In this document: piece by piece, positions 1 to 10,157 of the stretch | Numbering within the stretch: the first letter of the stretch is position 1 | Layout: every line of letters begins with the position of its first letter | Assembly: GCA_001598975.1 (NCBI GenBank) | Contig: BBXU01000134.1 | Location: forward strand, 1-16,802 | Direction: 5' to 3' | From: Parachlorella kessleri | Taxonomy: Eukaryota; Chlorophyta; Trebouxiophyceae; Chlorellales; Chlorellaceae | DNA length: 16,802 bases | The notes under the pieces: generated by a model | Seen by the model: the letters and a program-made list of their open reading frames with translations, nothing else | The model's database searches: none | What the model was told of the DNA's origin: nothing | Program-made: the position numbers and the translations under genes

Positions 1-168
1 GGGGGGGCTGTCTGCTACTGAGCAGCGAGTAGGACAGATGGGAATGATCTTTCTCCAGTGCTGGCAAAGGTTGCAACTTGAAGCAGTGGTCCTCTTGAGG
101 TTGCCTGGGCACCAGTGGCACACGTTTGCGACCTTAGCGGCCAGCACTACTTGGTTTTGGGTTTGCAG
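1..168 (+). other. Non-coding lead-in, probably the 3' end of a CAS intron
   Basis: No exon is recognisable before the acceptor TTTGCAG ending at 168. The reading frame stays open upstream of it to about 115 but has no ATG, and the translation there does not resemble the family. The CAS start codon and chloroplast transit peptide must lie upstream of this window, so I read this stretch as the end of an intron. An unrecognised short exon here cannot be excluded. Confidence 0.55.
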
Positions 169-3100
169 GTGGCCCCCGTGGTGAAGACTGCCGTGGACGC
201 GGCGACGCCGGTGGTGCAGGCGGGCGTGAAGGTGGCGGGTGATGTTGCCGCTCCCGCTTTCAAGGCGGTTGAGCCCTCTGTCAAGGTGCAGCGTGGGCCA
301 CTCTGGGGCTGGGGCCAGTTGGGTTGCGTGAGGGTCAGCTGGGACGGGGCTACTGCTTGATGTGCCTTGCCTGACTCGCCTCGGCCCATGAAGGGTGGGG
401 ATGTCCTTCCACGCCTGCGGGCATCCTGCAGGACCACCACTCCGCCCTTCCTCCCGTATGGATCGCATCGCAAACTGGAATAGGTACTGTGCAGCCTCTG
501 GGGTGATGCATGTGATAGCGCATCAACAGCATGTTCGTCATGCTAGACACTCCTTAATCAGGAGGCCACCGCCTGCGGCGATGGTGCAGGCCAGCCTGAC
601 CGATGCCCAGAAGGCCGTGGCCGGCGTGGTGGACCCGTCAGCCATTAAGCAGGTCACCACCACCGCCGAGGCAGCAGTCAGCTCCGCCAAGCCATGGGTG
701 GACCAGGTGTGTGTGGAGGGGGGTTGGCACATACTTACCTCTGCTGTCACACGGCATGCCACCACCTGCGGTCTGTTGTCTGTGGCATGTGTGGCATGTG
801 TGTTAGAAAAGGTGTCGTTGCTGGCCTGTGAAGAGGTGGGGCGGTCGACCACCCTGACCCCCCTGCGCACCGTTGCCTGGAGGAGTTTGTAAGGGAAGGT
901 GAATCCATGCCGGTACCGAGATGGGACTTGGTACGGAGTGTGTGCTGCAATGCGCCAGCGAGCCGGTGCTGCCTTCAAGCCTGGCACGCTCCTCGTATTT
1001 GGTGCTCTGAGGAAGGGCTCAGGTCAGGAGTATGCTGCCATATGCTGTCACGTAGCTACTCGCCTGATGTAGGCTAGCACGATTGCCTGAGCTCCTGGAA
1101 GCCAACCGGCTGCCCTACTTGCAGGCAACTTACTTCCTCACCCACACCGACCCCGTCAGCCTGGGGGAGTATGGCCTGGGCCTGCTGGCTCTCTACTACC
1201 TGGCCCCTCCCCTGCTCAAGGCCACCTTTGGCGCGCTCCGCGGCTTTGCAGGTAAGGGGCGTCAGGGCAGGAGGAGTGATGCGGGCACAGGGAGGCAGTG
1301 CAAAGCATACTCTACCGCGCTACCGCGCTCAGGTGGTGCTGTCGGGCTGGTGCAGTGCTGACCGCTCACTGCGGGGTGGCTCTCGGCAGGCTGCAGCAAG
1401 AACCGAGCCCTGCTGCTGCTGTGCGTGCTGTCCTGTGCTCCCTCCCTTGGGTCTAAGGATGAGTGGCTGGGGTTGATCCCTGGGTGCGTGCGTGTGTGCT
1501 CCCTGGGCGTACGGGCGACTGGTTGGACGCCTTGCTGCTCCCCGTGGCCGTCCGGCAGGTGAGGTGAGCCCCGCCGCGGCGCTCGACGCGCTGTCCTCCG
1601 GCGGCGGCGCCGTGCTGCTGGACATCCGCACCGCCCGGGAGAAGGAGGCGGCCGGCCTGCCCGACCTGCCCGGCGGCAGCGGCAAGCTGGTGGAGGTGGA
1701 GTACGCGTCCATCGCCGACCGCAAGCTGCGGGGCCAGCTGCGCAACGCGGGAGACCTGGAGCTCAAGGTGGGTGGGGCAGGCTGGCGGTTCCGCTAATGG
1801 GTGGGGCGGCCTGTTGTTACTGTGATGGCCAACGCGGGAGGCGGCGAGTTGGCTGCAACTGTTAACCTGCCCGCTGAGTTGCCAACCTGGAAAGTGCTCT
1901 GGGACCCAAGGTGGCCCGGGCCGATGAATAGTGGTGTTAGCGAGCATGTCTACCAGGGAAGGGAAGTTTCGCGGGCCGGTGGGCATTGCCAGGGTGGTCC
2001 CTCTATGGTTGCTAGTCGCTCTACTCGCGCATGCACACAGTATACAAGGGTGTTGGACAGCTTGCCCTCCGTGATTCGGGTACTGCCAGGTGGCATTGCC
2101 TGCAAGCAGCAAGAGGGTGGCAGCATGCACACCGGTGTGGCGGCGCATGGGGTAACCATGTGTAGGTTCAGGACGGGGACGAGGCATGGCCTGGATGGTG
2201 CTGCTTCTGCGTTGCTGCCTGCCGCAGATCACCGCAATGCAGGTGGCGGCCCTGAAGAGGCTGGGCAAGGGCACCACCGTGTACCTCCTGGACCGCAACG
2301 GCAGCAGCTCCAAAGCAGGTAATGCAGGCCTGAGCAACTGCCACTGCAGCACTGCCTACTTTCGAGTAGTCCCTAGGGTAACCCTGCCGCAGCAACAGCC
2401 GCTGCTTCCCTGAGATTCCTAGCCTTCCGGTGGGGCAGAGCACTCGCGCCGCTGTACAGACAGTGAGAGGTCCTACCGCACCGCCGCTCCTGTGTGCTAG
2501 TGTGGTCCACTAACATCGTACCTCCACCTGACCATGCTGTGCGTGCTGTGCGTGCTGCAGTGGCCAAGGAGCTGGCCAAGCGTGGGTTCAGCAGGGCTTA
2601 CGTCATCTCGGGCGGCTTCCAGGCCTGGACCAGCGCCAAGCTGGCAACCAAGCTCTCTTCTACGGTCAGTCCCAGAGCGGATGCAGCAGCAGTAGTAGGA
2701 AGCATTTTCTCTGTTTCGATACTGCGGTGGCGTGGCTCGGCTTCGCACGCCTTCCCGCCTCCCTCTTCGGGCTGCATGCTGACGCGGTGAAGGCGCAGGC
2801 CCTGTGCACAGATCGTGTTATGCCTGCACCCCAGCCCGCCTTGCCGCCCGCTTGCTTCCCCTCCGCTATGCTCCAGTTTACATCTTACATGGCATGTCAC
2901 TGACCACTCTGAGGGCATTGTTGCTGCAGGTCTCTCGTGTGGAGGTGCTGGCACCTGGCAGCTTCCTGGGCACATTCTCTACCAGGAAGAGCAACAACTC
3001 TAGTGTCAAATCTCTCCCGGTGAGTGATAGTAACGTGGTGACTGCATCATGGTGTATAGGCTTTTGTGGGCTATCATTGCCCTGTGGCTATCAGAACATT

Positions 3101-3246
3101 ATGACATTTCCGTCCTATGCATCGTCACTCCTGGCTAGCACACAGAGGAAGCGCATGGAGAGAAGAAGTGTCTTTCATGCTTGCAGGGCAGCAACTCTAA
3201 CAGCGTCAGCGCACGGAGGGCCCTTCCTAGCAGCATCAGCCGCTAG
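169..3246 (+). CDS. CAS: Chloroplast calcium-sensing receptor CAS, rhodanese-like thylakoid protein (5' partial)
   Basis: Exons: 169-285, 590-706, 1125-1251, 1559-1767, 2228-2318, 2561-2664, 2930-3019, 3187-3246 (stop TAG 3244-3246). They join in phase to 304 residues; the transit peptide and first exon(s) are outside the window. Seen, in partial numbering: an Ala/Val-rich helical region (1-78), one hydrophobic segment at about 94-109 (YGLGLLALYYLAPPLL), a rhodanese-like fold at about 122-250 with VLLDIRT and ISGGFQAW, then a Ser/Arg-rich tail ending near RRALPSS. The position of the rhodanese catalytic Cys carries Asp212 (YLLDRNGSSS), as in other CAS proteins, so sulfurtransferase activity is not expected. 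Family knowledge: CAS is a thylakoid membrane protein linked to calcium-dependent control of photoprotection and cyclic electron flow, and in Chlamydomonas to CO2-concentrating genes. A plain rhodanese protein is the alternative, but the membrane segment and tail argue for CAS. Confidence 0.9.
781..798 (+). repeat. Two 9-base tandem copies TGTGGCATG in a CAS intron
   Basis: TGTGGCATG occurs twice head to tail in the intron 707-1124, with a partial third copy following. A short simple repeat with no evident role. Confidence 0.6.
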
Positions 3247-3750
3247 AATGCACCTGCAGACTTTCTGAGGAGAACCCTTTGTTTTGCTATTTCTAGTAGT
3301 CAGTCGCTAGCGTCGTCTGTTTATCAGAGCAAACTGTTTTCATTGATCCTGCTTTCATTGATCTCAACGGTCTATTCGAATGTATGTCTTCGCTGAATGG
3401 AGTATGGTACGCATGGCCTTGAACGAGGGGCTGTTGGTACCCATTTCTTTTCCAGGCTGCGGGCAGCTGGTTGTGAAGTGCTTGCCTTGTCGCAGATGTC
3501 TTTGTGGTTGCAATGTCATGATCTGCTGTCTTTAACTGAGAAAGGTTGCTCGTTGGGTCACTACTGCTGTGTGTGTATTACATATGCTGGACGGACCATT
3601 GACGTAAAGTGAGCAGATATGCTCGAGTATCACAGTGGGCTGAGAACTCAGAAGTAATCACCTCAGGTGGTATGGATGCAAGTCCCAGTCTGCCTGAAGC
3701 CCAGCTCAACTGGCTGCACTCACCATTGTGTATCGGTTGCCTACACTCAA

Positions 3751-3755
3751 TGTAA
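3751..3755 (+). promoter_or_regulatory. Candidate CAS poly(A) signal TGTAA
   Basis: This is the first TGTAA after the CAS stop, 505 bases downstream. TGTAA is the usual chlorophyte polyadenylation signal, but a pentamer occurs by chance about once per kilobase. An AATAAA lies at 3801-3806 and is a less likely alternative for a green alga. Confidence 0.4.
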
Positions 3756-3857
3756 TCTACAGAGGAGAAGGAAACTCAATAGGAAGTGACTTTGTGCGGC
3801 AATAAAAGTGTACCACCGTGGCTAGTGACTGCACTTGCAATGAAATGAGGAACCGAT

Positions 3858-3877
3858 ATACTATAGTATACTATAGT
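3858..3877 (+). repeat. Two tandem copies of ATACTATAGT, each palindrome-containing
   Basis: ATACTATAGT is repeated exactly at 3858-3867 and 3868-3877. Each copy overlaps the perfect palindrome TACTATAGTA, so the stretch can fold on itself. It stands out as AT-rich in a GC-rich window. Confidence 0.75.
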
Positions 3878-3883
3878 AAGTTA

Positions 3884-3901
3884 CCTAGTAACCCTAGTAA
3901 C
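3884..3901 (+). repeat. Two tandem copies of CCTAGTAAC
   Basis: CCTAGTAAC occurs at 3884-3892 and 3893-3901, seven bases after the previous tandem repeat and followed by a C run. Both repeats share the core TAGTA, so the two may be related. Confidence 0.7.
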
Positions 3902-3993
3902 CCCCCACTGACCCACTCATACAGATGCAAGCGCATATGTGTGAAGGATGGAAGGGACCCTATCCCGAGGGCAGACCACGGTGTGTATCGGGG

Positions 3994-4007
3994 GGCCCCT
4001 AGGGGCC
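3994..4007. repeat. 14-base perfect palindrome GGCCCCTAGGGGCC
   Basis: GGCCCCT is followed directly by its reverse complement AGGGGCC. It is preceded by a run of G. It lies about 590 bases upstream of the Rab start codon, so it could be a dimeric binding site or simply a chance GC palindrome. Confidence 0.7.
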
Positions 4008-4591
4008 TGATGTGGACGACAGCATGGCCGCTTCATGTCCTACAGCACGTGCTTCGCGCCCGATCCGATGGGAATCTGAAACTCTGGAGCAGGCTTGGAG
4101 GAGACGACGGGCTGTTGGTCGTCTTGCAACCATCAATTTCTCTTCTTCACAGAAATATTGTCACCCTCCCGTTTCCCTCGTTCGGTTCCTGAAAGCTACA
4201 AGGTTACAGCTTTTTTTGTTGCCTGGCTCTTTGCCGTAATCGAGTACGTGAGCTCAGACCGGTAAACACAGCAGGAGGGGGTTCTGCAAGGTATAGTGTG
4301 CAAGTTTCTCCACCGTTTTCCCGCAAGAAGTGTGGTTTCAGTGAGTAGCAGCATGGCACGTAGGCTCGCTGCTGTGCTTGCGCAGGCAAGCAAAACCCCA
4401 TTTGGCAAGCTCTGGCCTTGCACAGGTGCTTGAACACACACCAGACGTGCCAAGCTCCTTGGAGCAGCTTGTCATCTGCGCTGTGGCAACTGGCAGGGTT
4501 CAGTGCGGGTCGGTGGAGGGTTTAACATTGGGCTTGACGCCCCCCCATCCACACTTTCCTACTCGGAGGGACAGTAGGGTATCGGTAGACA

Positions 4592-6667
<2,076 letters not shown>

Positions 6668-6853
6668 CCAGACGGCAATGGAGCCCATTACCTGGCATGT
6701 TGATAAAGCTTGCGTTTGACCCAGAGCATGCGTGCGGTGTGCAGTGCTGTGGCCATTGTAGAGCATAGGGTCGAGCCAGTAGGGAGGTGTGCCTACACGG
6801 GCAGCATGTGCGAGTCAGCGGAAGGTAATGAGGGAAGGCGGGCAGGGGTTGGA

Positions 6854-6858
6854 TGTAA
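6854..6858 (+). promoter_or_regulatory. Candidate Rab poly(A) signal TGTAA
   Basis: This is the first TGTAA after the Rab stop, 187 bases downstream; a second follows at 7173-7177. Assignment rests only on the motif and its position. Confidence 0.4.
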
Positions 6859-7594
6859 AGTGCTGCGCTGCATTGATATACCACCAGCAGGCAGGATTGA
6901 CCCAGTAACCTTGCTGATTGGGCAGGTGTGCATTCTGTGGTGGGCTGGGGCTTTCATGGAACTGGCAGGGCGGCGTGCAGGCGGGAGGCATCGTGGTGTT
7001 GGGCTTGCGAGACGAACCTTCCTCTGCGAGCCTGCAAGATTGTCCGAAAAGGCGGCTGAACGTTTATTGACATCTGTTAAGAGTCTCCAGAGGCCTGCTA
7101 CAGTGTTAGCGGAAAGTTCTGTATTAGTAAAAGGAGGGCAGGCACTGTGGCTAACAATGAAAAGCGGGGACTTGTAATTCTATTAGAATCGTGTTGCCAG
7201 AAGGCAAGTCATCGCGAGGTCTCATGCGCAGGAAGGCCGAGGCAACTGATGCAGCTGGGTGCTTGGCACTCTGCTGTCCACCCCTTCAGCTCTATCGCAT
7301 CCTTTCTGGGGACAACAACTAGGGAGGCACAACTCTCTCACTCCAACATCAACTCACATCACATCCCATGTGACAATTACATCATATCCCGATTTAGTCA
7401 ATTTCACAGAGGAGAGGTCGTTCTGGTGGCATACCGGGCGACCTGCCAAGTAAGGTACCTAGTGAGGGTGCCTGCCAACATGCAGATACCCTTTCATGCA
7501 GGCCTTGTTCAAACACATGCCGCATGCTGTCAGTGGCCGAGACTGCGCCTCAGCTCACCGCCTCCTCGAGCACAGACTCGGTCATAGGCCTCAG

Positions 7595-7599
7595 TTACA
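7595..7599 (-). promoter_or_regulatory. Candidate TPR-gene poly(A) signal TGTAA
   Basis: TTACA on the + strand reads TGTAA on the minus strand, 33 bases after the TPR stop codon. If used, the 3'UTR would be unusually short. A second minus-strand TGTAA lies at 7381-7377. Confidence 0.4.
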
Positions 7600-7631
7600 T
7601 AGAAAAGCACGTTTAAAGCCATCCGGCTAGC

Positions 7632-9950
7632 TCAGACAATGCTTAGGAAGCGGGCCATGGCTGTGTAGAGCTTGGGGGGCCACCGGGTGTTGGACCTAAT
7701 GAACTCCAAGCTGCCCCACCTGCCACCGTGAATGCACAGGGAGGCATGTTAGGCACTGCAGTCCACCGTTTGTCAAGGATCGCAACCCATAAGCACTTAT
7801 GACATCTCTGTCAGAAGACAAGACGGACTGCCTTGGACGCCAGCAGGCTGACCACTGCTGCGCCAGTCATAATTGCTAGCAAAATGCTTATGGTCATGGC
7901 GGCCTGCTCACCTGCTGTCCTGCCTCGTCGCCTTCTCAAACTCTGCTTCCGCTACGGTTTGCTGCCCCTCCGCCCACTGGACTGCCGCCAGCGCTGCGTG
8001 GGCCTCTGCAAATGTACATGCAACCCAAGGCGGGGTGAGTGGGTCCCTCAGCAACAGGTGGGCCGCATGGTGGGTGTTACGCCGGCCCACAAGACATCAT
8101 GCCGGCGGGTGGCGCTCTACCTGGCTGACAACTACTGATGTGGCACCCATCCCTTCAGCAAAGACAGCCACCTCGCTTAAGTGCTTCTTTCACCAAGGCA
8201 GGAACCTGGTATAGGAGGCGGGGCTGTGGCCCACGCGCCAGGCTGGCTCTTCAGGTTGCGAGCCTCATGCAGAGCGATACCCCCTACCCATGGCCCCGCA
8301 CCTGCATAGCCTGGGTACTTGCGAGCAATGCCCCTCATCATGGTCTTGGCCTCCTCGGGCTCCCCCTGCTGGTACAGCAGTGTGGCCTCCCGCAGGCGGT
8401 ACCCAGCCAGCCCCGGCGCCAGGTTGGCGGCGGTACGGAAGTCAGTGAGGGCTTGGTCGTACCGCTCCAGCCGCATGGCGATGTCCCCCCGGTCAAACCA
8501 GGCTGCAGCAGCCAAGGGGGCGCGCTGGGCCATGTATGCTCCAGCAGGTTGCCTCACACGAGCACTGCCCCTTGCTGGCAAACAATGCTAGCCATCAAAG
8601 AGGTGCTTGAATAGCGACACATGCTAAGCAGGGCGCGCAGTTCTTCCTTGCTGGAGGTGGCTGAACGAGGGGCTGATAACAGCGAAGGTCCCCCACAGCA
8701 AGCACTACAACCCAATGGCTGGAGGAGCAGGGGCTCCACCTGCAAACTCTCGGGAGTCTCGCTGGATGGCGGCGTCGCAATCTGCCAGCGCCCCCTCCCA
8801 CAGCTGTCGTGCTGCTCTTTCGGACCCTGCAGGGCGAGAGAGAGAGAGACGTATGATACCCAGACTGCTTGCCATGCTCGTAGGACCAGCAAGAAGCAAG
8901 AACATGGTGCTGAACCTGTTTCCTGCCCCTCCTGACGAACCGGTCTGGGCTCCCCACGCAGCCCAGGGACTTTTCTTGGCACACGTCCATGCAAGAGAAA
9001 TGGCACAGACAATAGCGCACCTTCTTCTGCTCTATCAACTCCTAGCTGCTCCACAGCAAGGGCACGATTAAGGTATGGCACAGGCGCCTGCACAGCAGCA
9101 GCCACTGTGCCGTAAGCTGTCAAGCAGGCTGTACCCTTCCTTGGTAGCCATGCCATAGTCAGCTCTCCAGGTAAGGTGAGAGATGTGGACAGCCTACTAG
9201 ACACCAAGACCCAGCAGTAGATTACTGCTGCAGACAGAGAGAGATCGCTCCCCCACCTCCGGCGCCAGCTCTATAGCTTTCGTATAGTCGCTGACTGCTA
9301 GGCTTGTCCTGCCCTGCAGCAGCGCGGACACGTTGGAGCAGCAGCAGCAGCAGCAGCAGGACCAAGCAAGTGGTGGCAGTCAGGCTCTTAGGCACACGGC
9401 ATCCCGATCGCCGCTTGCCTGGGACAGGTGCACGTTGCCCAGGTTGGACCAGGCCGATGCCGAGGCGGGGTCCTCCTGGAGGTAGATGTTGAAGAAGCGC
9501 TCAGCCTCCTGGAACCGGCCTTGCGTGGCTGCCAGGACCCCCTGCACGTCCGTCGATGCTTGGCTGTAAATGGGGCACCAAGGGCTTCACCCAGGTAGGC
9601 CCCAGTGGCCCAAACAGCTGGGCAGCAGCGGGGCACCACTGTGTGCTATGGACGTCCCTGCGCCTGGCCTCCTTCCGTACTCATTTCCCATCACTGATCC
9701 TCACCGCCTGCATAGATGCTGACTCAACGTCCTCAAGCCGGACGTTGTAAGCCTGGGCCTCCAGGGGCGCTGCAGCCACCAGCACTGCAACAGCTGCACC
9801 CAGGCAGGCGTCTCTGGCGCGCCTGCTGAGGCCCTCAGTATCGATCCCGTATGCAGGCCTCCTTGGTACCGTTGTGTGAGGCTTGGACCTCAGCTGGGCT
9901 GCAGTTGAGTCTTTGCACGGCAAGTTGGTGACGAGAGGCCTTGCAGCCAT
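7632..9950 (-). CDS. Tetratricopeptide-repeat protein with thylakoid-lumen leader
   Basis: Minus-strand exons in transcript order: 9950-9705, 9541-9419, 9313-9257, 9087-9021, 8826-8740, 8502-8302, 8005-7912, 7719-7632 (stop TGA). They join in phase to 320 residues. The start is the first in-frame ATG. Residues 1-82 look like a bipartite leader: an Arg/Thr/Pro-rich part, twin arginines at 43-44 (SRRARD), a hydrophobic core (GAAVAVLVAAAP) and a likely AQA cleavage site at about 66-68. The mature part has several TPR units: AWSNLGNVHLSQG, SDYTKAIELAP, PVPYLNRALA, ALADCDAAI, AWFDRGDIAMRL, EAHAALAAVQWAEG. It ends RWPPKLYTAMARFLSIV. TPRs mediate protein contacts, so a scaffold or assembly role in the lumen is inference; no enzymatic motif is seen. 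The exon 4-exon 5 junction is the least certain because it gives a longer linker than a canonical repeat. Confidence 0.87.
8836..8849 (+). repeat. (GA)7, read as a TC-rich pyrimidine tract before a TPR acceptor
   Basis: The + strand has seven GA units. On the coding (minus) strand this is a (TC)7 tract ending seven bases before the acceptor CCCTGCAG of exon 8826-8740. It is the most canonical polypyrimidine tract in the window. Confidence 0.8.
9314..9418 (-). other. GC-AG intron in the TPR gene
   Basis: On the minus strand the exon ends CAG and the intron begins GCAAGC; the acceptor is CTGCTGCAG before GGCAGG. Joining here gives the continuous TPR sequence NVHLSQ then GRTSLAV in phase 0. At 105 bases it is the shortest intron in the window, and it contains a (CTG)7 run. 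Confidence 0.87.
9338..9358 (+). repeat. (GCA)7 trinucleotide repeat, intronic
   Basis: Seven perfect GCA units lie inside the 105-base GC-AG intron; on the sense strand of the TPR gene they read TGC/CTG. A length-variable microsatellite is likely. It sits about 25 bases upstream of the acceptor in transcript orientation. Confidence 0.9.
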
Positions 9951-10157
9951 GTTGAATAATAATATGGTACAAAAGCGCACCAAAACTCCTAGATCCTGTG
10001 TGGTAACGGCGTGATGTTGCTAAGATTGACAGAAGTGGTCTTCCCAAGGGCTCCCGCGCGAAGTCGAGGACTTCAAGACCGAGTAAAGAAGACCGTAGTG
10101 GGGTGCAAGCAAAAGTCAGGGCGGTATAGGAAAGGGTTGATCACTTGCTCTCACAGC
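9951..10157. promoter_or_regulatory. Divergent (bidirectional) promoter between the TPR and p47 genes
   Basis: Only 207 bases separate the minus-strand TPR ATG (9950) from the plus-strand p47 ATG (10158), so both 5'UTRs and core promoters must share this space. It holds an AT-rich AATAATAATATGG stretch near 9955-9967, which could supply a TATA-like element, but no element can be assigned with confidence. The plus strand is open in the p47 frame from ATG 10014 onward. Confidence 0.6.

Larger units (their letters stand above)
3247..4591. other. CAS 3'UTR, intergenic region and Rab promoter/5'UTR
   Basis: Neither strand gives a translation that resembles a known family, shows domain-like composition, or connects through phase-consistent splice sites. 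The CAS 3'UTR probably extends to about 3770 (see the signal at 3751). The rest should hold the Rab promoter and leader. It contains an AT-rich tandem-repeat cluster at 3858-3901, a 14-base palindrome at 3994-4007 and a T7 run near 4210. Confidence 0.6.
6668..7631. other. Convergent intergenic region (Rab and TPR 3' ends)
   Basis: No coding exon is recognisable on either strand. The stretch should hold the 3'UTRs of the Rab gene (+) and the TPR gene (-), whose transcripts run toward each other. TGTAA motifs occur on the + strand at 6854 and 7173, and on the - strand at 7599 and 7381 (TTACA on +). Confidence 0.6.

Noticed and set aside
559..561. Alternative CAS acceptor TCAG at 561
   Set aside because: It gives the wrong phase for the exon ending at 706. 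The acceptor at 589 keeps phase 0 and matches the GCAG pattern.
1453..2352. Long minus-strand open frame (299 codons)
   Set aside because: It lies opposite CAS exons 1559-1767 and 2228-2318, has low-complexity Ala/Pro/His-rich composition and no recognisable motif. It is a shadow of GC-rich coding sequence.
3884..3901. Telomere-like CCTAGTAAC repeat
   Set aside because: Green-algal telomeres are CCCTAAA or CCCTAAAA types. Two copies of a different 9-mer do not make an interstitial telomere.
3818..4239. Possible small gene between CAS and Rab
   Set aside because: The open frames here have no family resemblance, no consistent splice joints, and include the tandem repeats and palindrome.
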